64,000 bases of DNA, taken from positions 45,483-109,482 of the forward strand of contig JAFUBA010000154.1 in assembly GCA_017460395.1 (NCBI GenBank). The letters are read 5' to 3'. Of the stretch, positions 42,463 through 51,471 are shown one piece after another. The stretch is from Clostridia bacterium (GTDB taxonomy: Bacteria > Bacillota > Clostridia > Christensenellales > Aristaeellaceae). Both the position numbers and the translations under genes were made by a program. Position 1 is the first letter of the stretch. Each line of letters starts with the position of its first letter. The notes under the pieces were generated by a model. The model was not told the origin of the DNA. It worked only from the letters and a program-made list of their open reading frames with translations, and ran no database searches.

Positions 42463-42484
42463 GCGGCTAAAAGGAGTCAGGAAC

Positions 42485-44020
42485 ATGGCAGCAAACTATC
42501 CCACGACCCCCCAGACGCCTGAGCTCACCGAGCAGGAGATCATCCGCCGGCAAAAGCTCCAGGTGCTCCTCGACGAGGGTCATAACCCCTATTTAATCAC
42601 CCGCTTTGACGTCACACATCACTCCAGGGACATCCTGGAGCACTTTGACGAGCTCGAGGGACAGACCGTCTCCCTTGCCGGCCGTATGATGTCCAAGCGC
42701 GTCATGGGCAAGGCCAGCTTTGCCCACATCCTGGACGGTGCAGGCGACATCCAGATCTACGTGCGCCGCGATGATATCGGGCAGGAGAGCTACATGGCCT
42801 TCAAGCAGGATGACATCGGCGACATTCTCGGCATCACGGGCAAGGTCTTCAGGACCCAGACCGGTGAGATCTCCGTGCACGCGGAGTCCGTGACCCTTCT
42901 TTGCAAGTCCCTGAAGGTGCTGCCCGAAAAGTTCCACGGACTGCAGGACACAGACCTTCGGTACCGCCAGCGGTATGTGGACACGATCGTAAATCCCGAG
43001 GTCCGGGACACGTTCGTCAAGCGCAGCAGGATCATCTCCGCCATCCGCGAGTTCCTGGACAACCGGGGCTACCTCGAGGTGGACACCCCTGTCCTTCAGA
43101 CCGTGGAGATCGGTGCCAGCGCCAAGCCCTTCAGGACCCATCACAATGCCCTGGACCTTGACATGTTCCTGCGCATTGAAACGGAGCTCTACTTAAAGCG
43201 CCTGATTGTCGGCGGCTTTGAGCGCGTGTACGAGGTGGGCCGCATCTTCCGCAACGAGGGCATGGACGCCACGCACAATCCGGAGTTCACATCCGTCGAA
43301 ATGTACGAAGCCTTCTCCAACTATCACCAATACATGGAACTGGTGGAGCAGATGTATGAGTTCATCTGCATGAAGGCCCTTGGCACCACCGATGTCACAT
43401 ATCAGGGCCAGGTCATTCACATGAAGGCGCCCTGGAAGAAGATCACCATGGCCGATGCCGTGAAGGAAGCATGCGGTGCGGACTACACTTCCTGGCAGAG
43501 CGCCGAGGAAGCACAGGCCGCCTGCGAAGCCCTGGGTGTCCACGTGGAAAAGAGCTTTGGGAAGGGCAAATGCCTGGAGGCCCTGTTTGATGAGTTCGTG
43601 GAAAAGACCCTGGTCCAGCCCACCTTCATCATGGACTACCCGGTGGAGATCTCTCCCCTTGCCAAGCGCAAGCCCGAGAACCCCGACCTGACCGAGCGCT
43701 TTGAGTACTTCATCACGGGCCATGAGATGGGCAACGCCTTCTCTGAGCTCAACGATCCCATCGACCAGCGCAGACGCTTTGAACTTCAGGCTGCCGCCAG
43801 GATCGCAGAGGGTGCCTTTGCTGAGGTGGACGAGGACTTTGTGAACGCACTGGAGCTGGGCATGCCGCCCACAGCCGGTCTGGGCTTTGGCGTGGACCGT
43901 CTGGTGATGCTGCTCACCGACAGCCCCACGATCCGCGACGTTCTTCTGTTCCCCACCATGAAACCCCTTGGCCAGACAAAAGCCAGGGATGATGAAAGCC
44001 ATGAAGACGAAGATCAATAA
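42485..44020 (+). CDS. lysS: Lysyl-tRNA synthetase, class II
   Basis: Charges tRNA-Lys. The 511-residue protein has the OB-fold anticodon-binding domain (about 60-165: [32 protein letters not shown]) and the class II catalytic domain. Motif 2 is [33 protein letters not shown], and motif 3 is [33 protein letters not shown] lies upstream. It is encoded with greA, and its last codons overlap the next small gene. Confidence 0.98.
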   Translation: MAANYPTTPQTPELTEQEIIRRQKLQVLLDEGHNPYLITRFDVTHHSRDILEHFDELEGQTVSLAGRMMSKRVMGKASFAHILDGAGDIQIYVRRDDIGQESYMAFKQDDIGDILGITGKVFRTQTGEISVHAESVTLLCKSLKVLPEKFHGLQDTDLRYRQRYVDTIVNPEVRDTFVKRSRIISAIREFLDNRGYLEVDTPVLQTVEIGASAKPFRTHHNALDLDMFLRIETELYLKRLIVGGFERVYEVGRIFRNEGMDATHNPEFTSVEMYEAFSNYHQYMELVEQMYEFICMKALGTTDVTYQGQVIHMKAPWKKITMADAVKEACGADYTSWQSAEEAQAACEALGVHVEKSFGKGKCLEALFDEFVEKTLVQPTFIMDYPVEISPLAKRKPENPDLTERFEYFITGHEMGNAFSELNDPIDQRRRFELQAAARIAEGAFAEVDEDFVNALELGMPPTAGLGFGVDRLVMLLTDSPTIRDVLLFPTMKPLGQTKARDDESHEDEDQ

Positions 44021-44657
44021 ACAGACGCTCCGGCAGCACCTCACCTACTCCTGGTGGAAGTACATCGGGAGTGTGGTCCTGGTGATCTTTGCCTGGAACC
44101 TGATTTATGCCGTGACCACCCCGCGCGTGCCCCCGGAGGAGAAGCTGGACTTCTTCATCTATGCCTATGGGCCGGACGAGGTAGCCACGGAGTACCTGGA
44201 AGGTGTGCGGCAGGAGCAGCTCCCGGATGTTCGGGAGATCAACCCCATGTACATCATGCCCGATGACAGCAGCGGCATCATGGTGCTGACCACCCACATT
44301 TTTGCAGGGGAAGGCGATCTGTTCCTCCTGCCGCGGGACAACTTCCAGTCCTATGCCGCAGAGGGCCTGTTCCTGGCCCTGGATACGGAGGATGGCCTCA
44401 GCGATCTTGAAGAGGAGTGCCAGGCGCACGGGATCAATCTCGAGCGCGGCTGGCGGAAGAACCAGGACCTTGGGGAGCGACACCTCTACGGGATCCCCAC
44501 CAGTTCTCTGGGCTTCCTCTCCTCCTGGACCTACTCGTCTGATGAAATGTACCTGTCCATCCGCGTCAACAGCGCAAATCCGGACAATGCCGCAGCCCTC
44601 TACCGGCTGCTGATTGAGGACGCGCTGACGGAAACTGCTGCATCTGACATCACCTGA
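44001..44657 (+). CDS. Hypothetical membrane-anchored protein
   Basis: An unassigned protein of about 218 residues. It has a basic start ([19 protein letters not shown]), one membrane helix ([19 protein letters not shown]) and an acidic outside domain containing [20 protein letters not shown] and [33 protein letters not shown]. That pattern loosely recalls small binding-protein-like domains, but I cannot name a family. It overlaps the end of lysS, so it is probably translated from the greA-lysS message. ATGs at 43989 and 43992 are alternative starts, and none has an ideal ribosome binding site. Confidence 0.7.
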   Translation: MKTKINKQTLRQHLTYSWWKYIGSVVLVIFAWNLIYAVTTPRVPPEEKLDFFIYAYGPDEVATEYLEGVRQEQLPDVREINPMYIMPDDSSGIMVLTTHIFAGEGDLFLLPRDNFQSYAAEGLFLALDTEDGLSDLEEECQAHGINLERGWRKNQDLGERHLYGIPTSSLGFLSSWTYSSDEMYLSIRVNSANPDNAAALYRLLIEDALTETAASDIT

Positions 44658-44751
44658 TCTTGACCACCTTGTCGTGGGTGATTGAAACAAAGTTGTTGCT
44701 CGACAGAAATCGCCTGATCGCAGGTATACACACTTTGTGGAGGTGATTTCA

Positions 44752-44979
44752 TTGACGCTTTCTATCCAATTAACAGATGATGAACGTATGCTTGCAGAAA
44801 GCTATGCGATAATCCATTCTTATTCTCTGTCCGAAGCCTTCAAGAAAGCATTATTTGAAAAGATAGAAGACGAATATGACAGAGCGTTCGCAGAATCAGC
44901 GTACAGGGAATATGTTGACAGCGGTCGCAGGTCCACTCCTTTACAGGATTTCTGGATGGAGTTGGATGAAGAGGTATAA
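44752..44979 (+). CDS. RelB/DUF6290-type antitoxin, apparently without toxin
   Basis: A 75-residue protein of the ribbon-helix-helix antitoxin kind: LTLSIQLTDDERMLAESYAIIHSYSLSEAFKKALFEKIEDEYDRAFAESAYREYVD. RelB/DUF6290 proteins have this start, the conserved LEKIEDEYD stretch and the AYxEY ending. The TTG at 44752 has a textbook GGAGGTGA 5 bases upstream. The gene is visibly more AT-rich than its neighbours and uses codons such as ATA and TTA that they avoid, suggesting acquisition by transfer. No RelE-like toxin lies on either side. A terminator follows. Confidence 0.75.
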   Translation: MTLSIQLTDDERMLAESYAIIHSYSLSEAFKKALFEKIEDEYDRAFAESAYREYVDSGRRSTPLQDFWMELDEEV

Positions 44980-45048
44980 TCCGGATCTTTCTGGTCATTC
45001 CTGCTCTGTCCGCAGGGAACAGAAGCCGAAATATATAGAAATTCGCAG

Positions 45049-45082
45049 ACGGGGCCATGCCGTGAGGCATGGCCCCGTTTTC
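45049..45082 (+). terminator. Rho-independent terminator after the antitoxin-like gene
   Basis: ACGGGGCCATGCC (45049-45061) pairs perfectly with GGCATGGCCCCGT (45066-45078) around GTGA, followed by TTTCC. The rest of 44980-45248 holds no gene that I can see. Confidence 0.88.
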
Positions 45083-45248
45083 CTGCTTCCCGGAAAGGGT
45101 GCACTTCCGAAATCCCTCTTCCGATCTGCCAGATTGGGCCGTCCTGTTTTGTGAACATCATGTGAAAACAGTGTGAAACTTTTCGGACTCGGGACAGACG
45201 AGGAACAATCTGCAGGCAAACATCGTCTGATATGATGAGGTGAATATG

Positions 45249-45893
45249 ATGGCCAAGATTCTGATTCTTCACACCAGCACCCCCATGTCCGAAGCGCTCA
45301 GCCGGACGCTCTCCTCCCCCGATCGGACCTGCGAGTGCGCAAAGACGCCCCTGGAGGCCCTGGCGCTTTCAAAGCAGTCCGTCCCGGACCTTGCCGTCCT
45401 GGACGTCCTGATGCCCTGGACGTCCGGCTCTGGCCTTCTCTCGCACCTGGAGCGGTACCGCGTGCCCGTCATCTTCCTTGGGTGCGAACGGGAGAACATG
45501 CAGCACATAGAAAACATCTACGCGGGGCCCTGCGCCGTGTTCGGGACTGCACCGCAGATGGCGGAAATTCTGCGGTCCTGCCGCAATTTCCTTTCCAGAA
45601 AGCATGCAAGGCTGTCCTCTGGTCCCCTGGATCTTGACGCAGGGACGCGCAAGGCCTTCCTCAATGACGAGCCGCTGATGCTCACCGGGCAAGAGTTTGA
45701 CCTGCTCTGTGCGCTCATGTCCAATCCCCAGAAGATCCACACCCGTCAGGAACTGCTCAGGAATGCCTGGGGCTTTCAGGCAGACGGCATCACCAGGACC
45801 GTGGATGTGCACGTGCAGCGGCTTCGACAGAAGCTCGGCATGGACAGCATTGAAACCATCTACCGCATGGGATACCGGCTGAAGAGCGCATGA
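45249..45893 (+). CDS. Atypical OmpR-family response regulator (orphan)
   Basis: A 214-residue transcription regulator. The C-terminal half is a clear winged helix (FDLLCALMSNPQKIHTRQELLRNAWGF, then RTVDVHVQRLRQKLGMDSIETIYRMGYRL). The receiver-like half keeps a possible phospho-acceptor Asp52 (LAVLDVLMP) but has lost the acidic pair (ILILHTS where ILIVDDD is usual) and the Thr/Lys of strands 4 and 5 (VIFLGCE). It may therefore act without phosphorylation. No histidine kinase is nearby. The ATG at 45249 follows GAGGTGA; an ATG at 45246 is equally possible. Confidence 0.87.
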   Translation: MAKILILHTSTPMSEALSRTLSSPDRTCECAKTPLEALALSKQSVPDLAVLDVLMPWTSGSGLLSHLERYRVPVIFLGCERENMQHIENIYAGPCAVFGTAPQMAEILRSCRNFLSRKHARLSSGPLDLDAGTRKAFLNDEPLMLTGQEFDLLCALMSNPQKIHTRQELLRNAWGFQADGITRTVDVHVQRLRQKLGMDSIETIYRMGYRLKSA

Positions 45894-45898
45894 GAAAA

Positions 45899-45930
45899 GC
45901 CTCTGTCTTTTGGAAGACAGAGGCGATTTT
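45899..45930. terminator. Bidirectional terminator
   Basis: GCCTCTGTCTT (45899-45909) pairs perfectly with AAGACAGAGGC (45914-45924) around TTGG. AAAA precedes it and TTTT follows closely, so it can serve the regulator gene and the converging DUF4279 gene. Confidence 0.85.
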
Positions 45931-46355
45931 CACATGCCGACCTCGCCCCAGCTGAGGGAGGACACATCCAGCGGAAGCCCCACACGGTGGAGGGCCTCAA
46001 TCGTATCCGGCGAGAGGCTGTAGGCCATCTGTGCCCGGTTGCTCTGCACGGTCAGGCGCAGCGCCACCGCCCCAAAGTCCCGGATTTCCTGGAGCTCGGC
46101 TTTCTTGTCCATCAGGTGCTGCAGCAGCCCCAGCAGCGTTTCATCCCTGCCCTTTGGCTTTTCCAGCTGCAGCACATACATCCACTCATCGTCCCTGGCC
46201 CGGATCTCCGGCAGGCGGTTGAGCAGGTCCCCCTCGTGAATCACCCGGGTCGGCTCCATCTCCAGAAGCTCCGTAATCTTCTGCGCATCAATCTCCCTGC
46301 CCGTCACCAGAAGAGCAATACTGGCGTGGTTGATTCTGCTTGTTTCATCCAGCAT
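45930..46355 (-). CDS. DUF4279 domain-containing protein
   Basis: A cytoplasmic protein of 141 residues. It fits DUF4279: ASIALLVTGREIDAQKITELLEMEPTRVIHEGDLL near the start, WMYVLQLEKPKGRDETLLGLLQHL in the middle and AVALRLTVQSNRAQMAYSLSPDTIEALHRVGLPLDVSSLSWG at the end. Function is unknown; some relatives occur near toxin-immunity or restriction loci. GGGAGGAGGGAATCCC lies just upstream of the ATG. It is transcribed alone. Confidence 0.8.
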   Translation of the reverse strand: MLDETSRINHASIALLVTGREIDAQKITELLEMEPTRVIHEGDLLNRLPEIRARDDEWMYVLQLEKPKGRDETLLGLLQHLMDKKAELQEIRDFGAVALRLTVQSNRAQMAYSLSPDTIEALHRVGLPLDVSSLSWGEVGM

Positions 46356-46545
46356 GGGATTCCCTCCTCATTTTGTAAATACATGGCTGCCACAAATGGA
46401 TTCACGGATCAGATTTTGTATTTATATTGTTTTCTCTGTCCGCCTCGCTTTTCCTGCCGGGCAGGAAAATGTGAAAATTCTGTCAATCTCTCCCCTCTTT
46501 GGGCACCAATCCGGCTCCTTCCTCCTTTTTTCACAGGAAAAGATG

Positions 46546-46554
46546 TGCTATACT
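46546..46554 (+). promoter_or_regulatory. Extended -10 promoter for fba
   Basis: TGC followed by TATACT (46549-46554) gives an extended -10 element about 78 bases before the fba ATG. The -35 position is T-rich and does not match consensus. Nothing else is recognised in 46356-46631. Confidence 0.5.
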
Positions 46555-46631
46555 CTCCCCGTCTCCCGAAGGGGCATAAAGAGTTTTCGCAGGTGCTCAG
46601 GCGCCTGTAACATGCAAGGAGGAAGATTCCC

Positions 46632-47597
46632 ATGGCCATTGTTACCACGACCGAAATGTTCAAAAAAGCCTATGAAGGTCACTATGCCATTGGCGCTTTC
46701 AACGTCAACAACATGGAGATCATCCAGGGCATCACCGAAGCTGCCAAGGAAGAGAACGCTCCCCTGATCCTTCAGGTATCTGCCGGCGCCCGCAAGTACG
46801 CCAAGCACGTATACCTGATGAAGATGATCGAGGCTGCCGTGGCAGACACCGATCTGCCCATCGCTGTGCACCTTGACCATGGTCCCGATTTCGAGACCTG
46901 CAAGAGCTGCATCGACGGCGGTTTCTCCTCTGTCATGATCGACAAGAGCGGCCTGTCCTTTGAGGACAACATCCGCGAGACCCGCAAGGTTGTGGAATAT
47001 GCCCATGACCACGGCGTGGTGGTGGAAGCTGAGCTTGGCACCCTGGCCGGCGTGGAAGACGACGTGCAGGTATCCGCTGAGGATTCCTCCTACACCCGTC
47101 CTGAGGAAGTGGAAGAGTTCGTGACCCGCACCGGCTGCGACTCCCTGGCCATCGCCATCGGCACCTCCCACGGCGCCTACAAGTTCACCGCTGAGCAGTG
47201 CACCCGCAATGCCGACGGCATCCTGGTGCCCCCGCCCCTGCGCTTCGACGTGCTGGAAGAAGTCTCCCGCCGTCTGCCCGGCTTCCCCATCGTGCTCCAC
47301 GGTGCATCTTCCGTGCCCCAGGAATTCGTGAAGATCATCAACGAGAACGGCGGCAAGATGCCCGATGCTGTGGGCGTGCCGGAAGAACAGCTGCGCAAGG
47401 CTGCCTCCATGGCCGTGTGCAAGATCAACATCGACTCCGACCTGCGTCTGGCCTTCACCGCCAGCGTCCGCAAGCACTACATGGAGAAGCCCGCTGACTT
47501 CGATCCCCGTCTCTATCTGGGCGAAGCCAGGACCGCCATCAAGGAAATGGTCAAGCACAAGATCGTGGACGTGCTGGGCTGCAACGGCAAAGCCTGA
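46632..47597 (+). CDS. fba: Fructose-bisphosphate aldolase, class II
   Basis: Zinc-dependent glycolytic aldolase splitting fructose 1,6-bisphosphate. The 321-residue protein has YAIGAFNVNNMEIIQGI at the start, the zinc-ligand and active-site segment LPIAVHLDHGPDFETCKSCIDGGFSSVMIDKS, VVVEAELGTLAGVEDD, SLAIAIGTSHGAYKF and the phosphate-binding VLHGASSVPQEF. AAGGAGG precedes the ATG. The codon use is strongly biased, as for a highly expressed gene. It has its own promoter and terminator. Confidence 0.97.
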   Translation: MAIVTTTEMFKKAYEGHYAIGAFNVNNMEIIQGITEAAKEENAPLILQVSAGARKYAKHVYLMKMIEAAVADTDLPIAVHLDHGPDFETCKSCIDGGFSSVMIDKSGLSFEDNIRETRKVVEYAHDHGVVVEAELGTLAGVEDDVQVSAEDSSYTRPEEVEEFVTRTGCDSLAIAIGTSHGAYKFTAEQCTRNADGILVPPPLRFDVLEEVSRRLPGFPIVLHGASSVPQEFVKIINENGGKMPDAVGVPEEQLRKAASMAVCKINIDSDLRLAFTASVRKHYMEKPADFDPRLYLGEARTAIKEMVKHKIVDVLGCNGKA

Positions 47598-47613
47598 AAA
47601 TCATGAAACAAGT

Positions 47614-47644
47614 AGCGCTCCGGTTCATCCGGAGCGCTCTTTTT
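47614..47644 (+). terminator. Rho-independent terminator after fba
   Basis: AGCGCTCCGG (47614-47623) pairs perfectly with CCGGAGCGCT (47629-47638), followed by CTTTTT. Confidence 0.95.
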
Positions 47645-47723
47645 CTGCCTTTCATCCCGCTCTGACAGATCTTCTTTGCCATATTCTTCATGGCCGCAGG
47701 CACGCCAAATTCAGTCATGTCTC

Positions 47724-47751
47724 TTGCTTTTTCCTCTTTCTTCTTTATAAT
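47724..47751 (+). promoter_or_regulatory. Sigma-A promoter for the ileS T-box transcript
   Basis: TTGCTT (47724-47729) and TATAAT (47746-47751) are separated by 16 bases in a T-rich stretch, just upstream of the T-box leader. Confidence 0.7.
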
Positions 47752-47757
47752 ACCTCC

Positions 47758-48011
47758 TCGTAAACAGGTGCCGCGATGAGGACGGCACACCGTGAAAGTG
47801 GCAGCGAATCAGGGACAGTGGAAGCCTGAGCACGGAAGCGATGTGCAGATCACCTCGGAGCACGTCCGCCCGATATGTAGGGCGGTCCGGTTGCCCCCGA
47901 TACAGGGCACGCAGGTTTTCTGCACTGAGTGGGCGGCTCGTCCGTCAATTTGGGTGGTACCGCGGAAATGAAGTGTATTTCCGTCCCAGGTCAAAGACCG
48001 GGACGTTTTTT
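47758..48011 (+). promoter_or_regulatory. T-box riboswitch (isoleucine) upstream of ileS
   Basis: The T-box sequence GGGTGGTACCGCGG (47952-47965) is followed by a terminator, CGTCCC (47982-47987) with GGGACG (48000-48005), inner GGTC/GACC and six T residues (48006-48011). Uncharged tRNA-Ile binding would favour the antiterminator and let ileS be transcribed. A long stem I region lies at about 47770-47900. An ATC at 47849-47851 could be the specifier codon, but I cannot fix the specifier loop by eye. The stretch 47598-48084 holds no protein gene. Confidence 0.92.
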
Positions 48012-48084
48012 ATGTTCCGGCAGCGGCTTCCCTTATTTTCTTATTTATTCCCTATCTATATCCCTGTTCAGGAGGAGAGTACCC

Positions 48085-51000
48085 ATGTACGACAAAGTAT
48101 CCACAGACATGAAATTTGTGGAGCGCGAGGAAGTTGTCCGGGCCATGTGGAAGCAGCGCGACATTGTCCGCCGCTCCTTCCAGTCCAATCAGGACAGCAA
48201 GGAACATTTCACTTTCTTTGACGGCCCGCCCACGGCCAACGGCCGTCCGCATATCGGCCATATCGAGACCCGCGTCATCAAGGACCTGTTCCCCCGCTTC
48301 CAGTCCATGAAGGGCCGCCAGGTCACAAGAAAGGCTGGCTGGGATACGCACGGTCTGCCGGTGGAGCTGGAAGTCGAAAAGCAGCTCGGCCTTGACGGAA
48401 AGCCCCAGATCGAAGCCTACGGCATCGAGCCCTTTATCGGCAAGTGCAAGGAGAGTGTATGGAAGTACCTGCACGAGTGGGAGGACATGTCCAACCAGGT
48501 AGGCTACTGGGTGGATATGGAACATCCTTATGTCACCTATGAAAATCCCTATATCGAGTCCGAATGGTGGTCCCTCAAAAAGATCTGGGAGAAGGGACTG
48601 CTCTATCAGGGCCACAAGGTCGTGCCCTACTGCCCCCGCTGCGGCACCGCCCTGTCCAGCCACGAGGTCGCCCAGGGCTACAAGAATGTGAAGGAAACCT
48701 CCGCCATCGCCCGCTTCCACGTCAAGGGCGAGGAGAACACCTCCCTGCTTGCCTGGACCACCACGCCGTGGACGCTGCCAAGCAACCTGGCCCTGTGCGT
48801 CAACCCCAGGGAGACCTACGCAAAGTTCAACTGCGAGGGCGAAACCTTCATCATGGCAAAGGCCCTCATCCCCTCCGTCTTCCCGGACAAGACGGTAGAA
48901 ATCCTTCAGGAGATGACCGGTCAGGATCTTTGCGGGACCCACTATGAGCCGCTGTACCAGTTTGTCCAGCCGGACGGGGATGCATGGTTTGTCGTGGCCG
49001 ACGACTATGTCACCACAGAGGACGGTACCGGCATCGTGCACATTGCCCCTGCCTTCGGTGAGGACGACAACCGCGTCTGCCGCCAGAACGGTCTGCCCTT
49101 TGTGAACCTGGTAGATGACCGTGGCTGCATGAAGAGTGAGACCAAGTGGCCCGGCATCTTTGTGAAGGATGCAGATCCCCTGGTGCTCCAGGACCTCAAG
49201 GAGCGCGGCCTGCTCTTTGCCGCCCTGCCCTTCGCCCATGACTATCCCTTCTGCTGGCGCTGCGACACGCCCCTGCTCTACTATGCACGGCCCACCTGGT
49301 TCATCGAGATGACCAAGGTCCGCGATCAGCTGGTGGCAAACAACCAGACCATCAACTGGATCCCTGACAACATCAAGGACGGCCGCATGGGCAACTTCCT
49401 TGAAAACGTCATCGACTGGGGCCTGAGCCGCGAGCGCTACTGGGGCACGCCCCTGCCTGTATGGCGCTGCGCGCACGGCCACACCCATGTGGTGGGTTCC
49501 ATCGAGGAGCTCCGGCAGATGGCTGTGGAGGATCCGGGCAAGGATATCGAGCTTCACCGTCCCTTCATCGACAAGGTCTACCTGCGCTGCCCCGAGTGCG
49601 GCGAAAACATGACCCGTGTCAAGGAAGTCATCGACTGCTGGTACGACTCCGGCTCCATGCCCTTCGCCCAGTGGCACTATCCCTTTGAAAACAGGGACGT
49701 GTTCGAGCAGAATTTCCCTGCCAACTTCATCTCTGAGGCCATCGACCAGACAAGAGGCTGGTTCTACACCCTCGAGGCCATCTCCACCCTGCTCTTTGAG
49801 CGGGCACCCTTCCAGAACGTCATCGTCATGGGCCATGTGCAGGATGCCGAGGGACACAAAATGTCCAAGCACCTGGGCAACGTCGTGGATCCCTTCCAGA
49901 TGCTCCAGAAGTATGGCGCCGATGCACTCAGATGGTATTTCTACACCACCTCCGCGCCCTGGCTGCCCACCCGTTTCTCAGAAAAGTATGTACAGGAAGG
50001 CCCCTGCCGTTTCCTGGCTACCCTTCAAAACGTCTACGCCTTCTTCGCCATGTATGCCCAGATCGATGGCTTCGATCCCCAGGCTCATCCGCTGGAGAAG
50101 GTGGAGCTGTCCCTGATGGACCGCTGGATCCTCTCCCGCCTCAATTCCCTGATCCTTCAGGTGAACGATGACCTGGAGAACTACCGGGTGACCGAGCCCG
50201 CCACAGCCATTGCGGACTTTGTGGACGAGCTGTCCAACTGGTATGTGCGCCGCGGCCGCGAGCGTTTCTGGGGTAAGGGCATGGCCGGCGACAAGGAAGC
50301 CGCTTTTGCCACGCTCTATCACGTGCTGGTAACCCTGAGCAAGGTTTCCGCCCCCTTCATCCCCTACATGAGCGAGGAGATCTACCAGAACCTGGTGGTC
50401 AACAATGTCCCCGGCTCCGTGGATTCCGTGCATCTCTGCCGCTTCCCCGAGGCTGACGAGTCCCGCATCGACCGCGACATGGAGGAGCAGATGGAAGCGC
50501 TCCTGGAGGTCATTCAGCTTGGCCGCTCCTGCAGAAACCTGGGCTCCCTCAAGGTGCGCCAGCCGCTGCAGAAGCTGTACGTCAAGGGTGTCTCCTTCTC
50601 CGAAGCCTACCAGGTGCTGTGCGAGGATGAACTCAATGTCCGCGAGGTCATCTTTACAGACGATGCGCGTGCCTTCACCACCTACAGGCTCAAGCCCCAG
50701 ATGCGCACCCTCGGACCGCGCTATGGAAAGCTCCTGGGTAAGATCGGCGCGCACCTTGGCGAAATGGACGGCAACGATGTGGTGGATGCCTTTGAAAAGG
50801 GCGAAAAGGTCTCCTTTGAGCTGGACGGCACCCTGGTGGAGCTTGAAAAGGCCGATGTCCTCACAGAGCCCACACAGAAGCCCGGCTTCCTTGCCCAGGA
50901 AAATCATGGGGTGACCGTGGTCCTGGACACCAATCTCACCGAAGATCTGATCCTGGAGGGCTTTGCCCGCGAAGTCATCTCCAAGGTGCAGACCATGCGC

Positions 51001-51219
51001 AAGGATGCAGGGTTTGAGGTGACAGACCGCATCGACGTGGTCTTCTGCGCAGGCGACCGCCTGACAGGCGCCATCGATGCCCGGCGCGAGATGATCGAGA
51101 AGGCCACCCTGGCCCTGACCCTCACCAATGTGTCAGAGGTACCCACTGAGGGCTTCTACACCCAGGAATGGGACATCAACGGCGAAAAAGCCGTGTTCGG
51201 CGTCAAAGTACATCATTGA
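48085..51219 (+). CDS. ileS: Isoleucyl-tRNA synthetase, type 2
   Basis: Charges tRNA-Ile and edits valine. The 1044-residue protein has the class I motif HIGH (residues 56-59) and a KMSKS-type loop KMSKH (592-596). The blocks GWDTHGLPVELEVEKQLG and ESEWWSLKKIWEKGLLYQGHKVVPYCPRCGTALS, together with the lack of the C-terminal zinc-finger domain of the E. coli type, point to the eukaryote-like type 2 enzyme. Type 2 IleRS is commonly tolerant of mupirocin. GGAGGAGAG precedes the ATG at 48085. Expression is controlled by the T-box leader directly upstream. Confidence 0.96.
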   Translation: MYDKVSTDMKFVEREEVVRAMWKQRDIVRRSFQSNQDSKEHFTFFDGPPTANGRPHIGHIETRVIKDLFPRFQSMKGRQVTRKAGWDTHGLPVELEVEKQLGLDGKPQIEAYGIEPFIGKCKESVWKYLHEWEDMSNQVGYWVDMEHPYVTYENPYIESEWWSLKKIWEKGLLYQGHKVVPYCPRCGTALSSHEVAQGYKNVKETSAIARFHVKGEENTSLLAWTTTPWTLPSNLALCVNPRETYAKFNCEGETFIMAKALIPSVFPDKTVEILQEMTGQDLCGTHYEPLYQFVQPDGDAWFVVADDYVTTEDGTGIVHIAPAFGEDDNRVCRQNGLPFVNLVDDRGCMKSETKWPGIFVKDADPLVLQDLKERGLLFAALPFAHDYPFCWRCDTPLLYYARPTWFIEMTKVRDQLVANNQTINWIPDNIKDGRMGNFLENVIDWGLSRERYWGTPLPVWRCAHGHTHVVGSIEELRQMAVEDPGKDIELHRPFIDKVYLRCPECGENMTRVKEVIDCWYDSGSMPFAQWHYPFENRDVFEQNFPANFISEAIDQTRGWFYTLEAISTLLFERAPFQNVIVMGHVQDAEGHKMSKHLGNVVDPFQMLQKYGADALRWYFYTTSAPWLPTRFSEKYVQEGPCRFLATLQNVYAFFAMYAQIDGFDPQAHPLEKVELSLMDRWILSRLNSLILQVNDDLENYRVTEPATAIADFVDELSNWYVRRGRERFWGKGMAGDKEAAFATLYHVLVTLSKVSAPFIPYMSEEIYQNLVVNNVPGSVDSVHLCRFPEADESRIDRDMEEQMEALLEVIQLGRSCRNLGSLKVRQPLQKLYVKGVSFSEAYQVLCEDELNVREVIFTDDARAFTTYRLKPQMRTLGPRYGKLLGKIGAHLGEMDGNDVVDAFEKGEKVSFELDGTLVELEKADVLTEPTQKPGFLAQENHGVTVVLDTNLTEDLILEGFAREVISKVQTMRKDAGFEVTDRIDVVFCAGDRLTGAIDARREMIEKATLALTLTNVSEVPTEGFYTQEWDINGEKAVFGVKVHH

Positions 51220-51225
51220 TCCTTG

Positions 51226-51253
51226 AGGCTGCAGGTCATCCTGCAGCCTTTTT
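51226..51253 (+). terminator. Rho-independent terminator after ileS
   Basis: AGGCTGCAGG (51226-51235) pairs perfectly with CCTGCAGCCT (51240-51249) around TCAT, followed by TTTT. Confidence 0.93.
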
Positions 51254-51391
51254 GCATGTGAGAAGGCAGTTTCCTGCAGAATCATGCCCGTTTTTGCATG
51301 CCAGATTGTTTTTTTTTTGCATTTTTCAGCCCAATCCTGCAGTTTTTTCCTTCTCTGAGCATTTTTGGGGCTCCCCTTCCGGGGAATTATC

Positions 51392-51421
51392 TTGATTTTT
51401 CGCACCCCCCCATGGTAGACT
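51392..51421 (+). promoter_or_regulatory. Promoter for the peptide-type ABC transporter operon
   Basis: TTGATT (51392-51397) and TAGACT (51416-51421) are separated by 18 bases. A small CCCC-TTCC-GGGG palindrome lies just upstream (51373-51384) and might be a protein-binding site. The rest of 51254-51471 is T-rich with no gene. Confidence 0.6.
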
Positions 51422-51471
51422 ACAGAACATGAGCTTCCATGCTCAATATTTTTACAGGAGGATACAACTGC

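Noticed and set aside
44980..45248. A toxin gene partner for the antitoxin-like gene
   Set aside because: No frame of suitable length or RelE/ParE-like sequence was found; the stretch holds a terminator.
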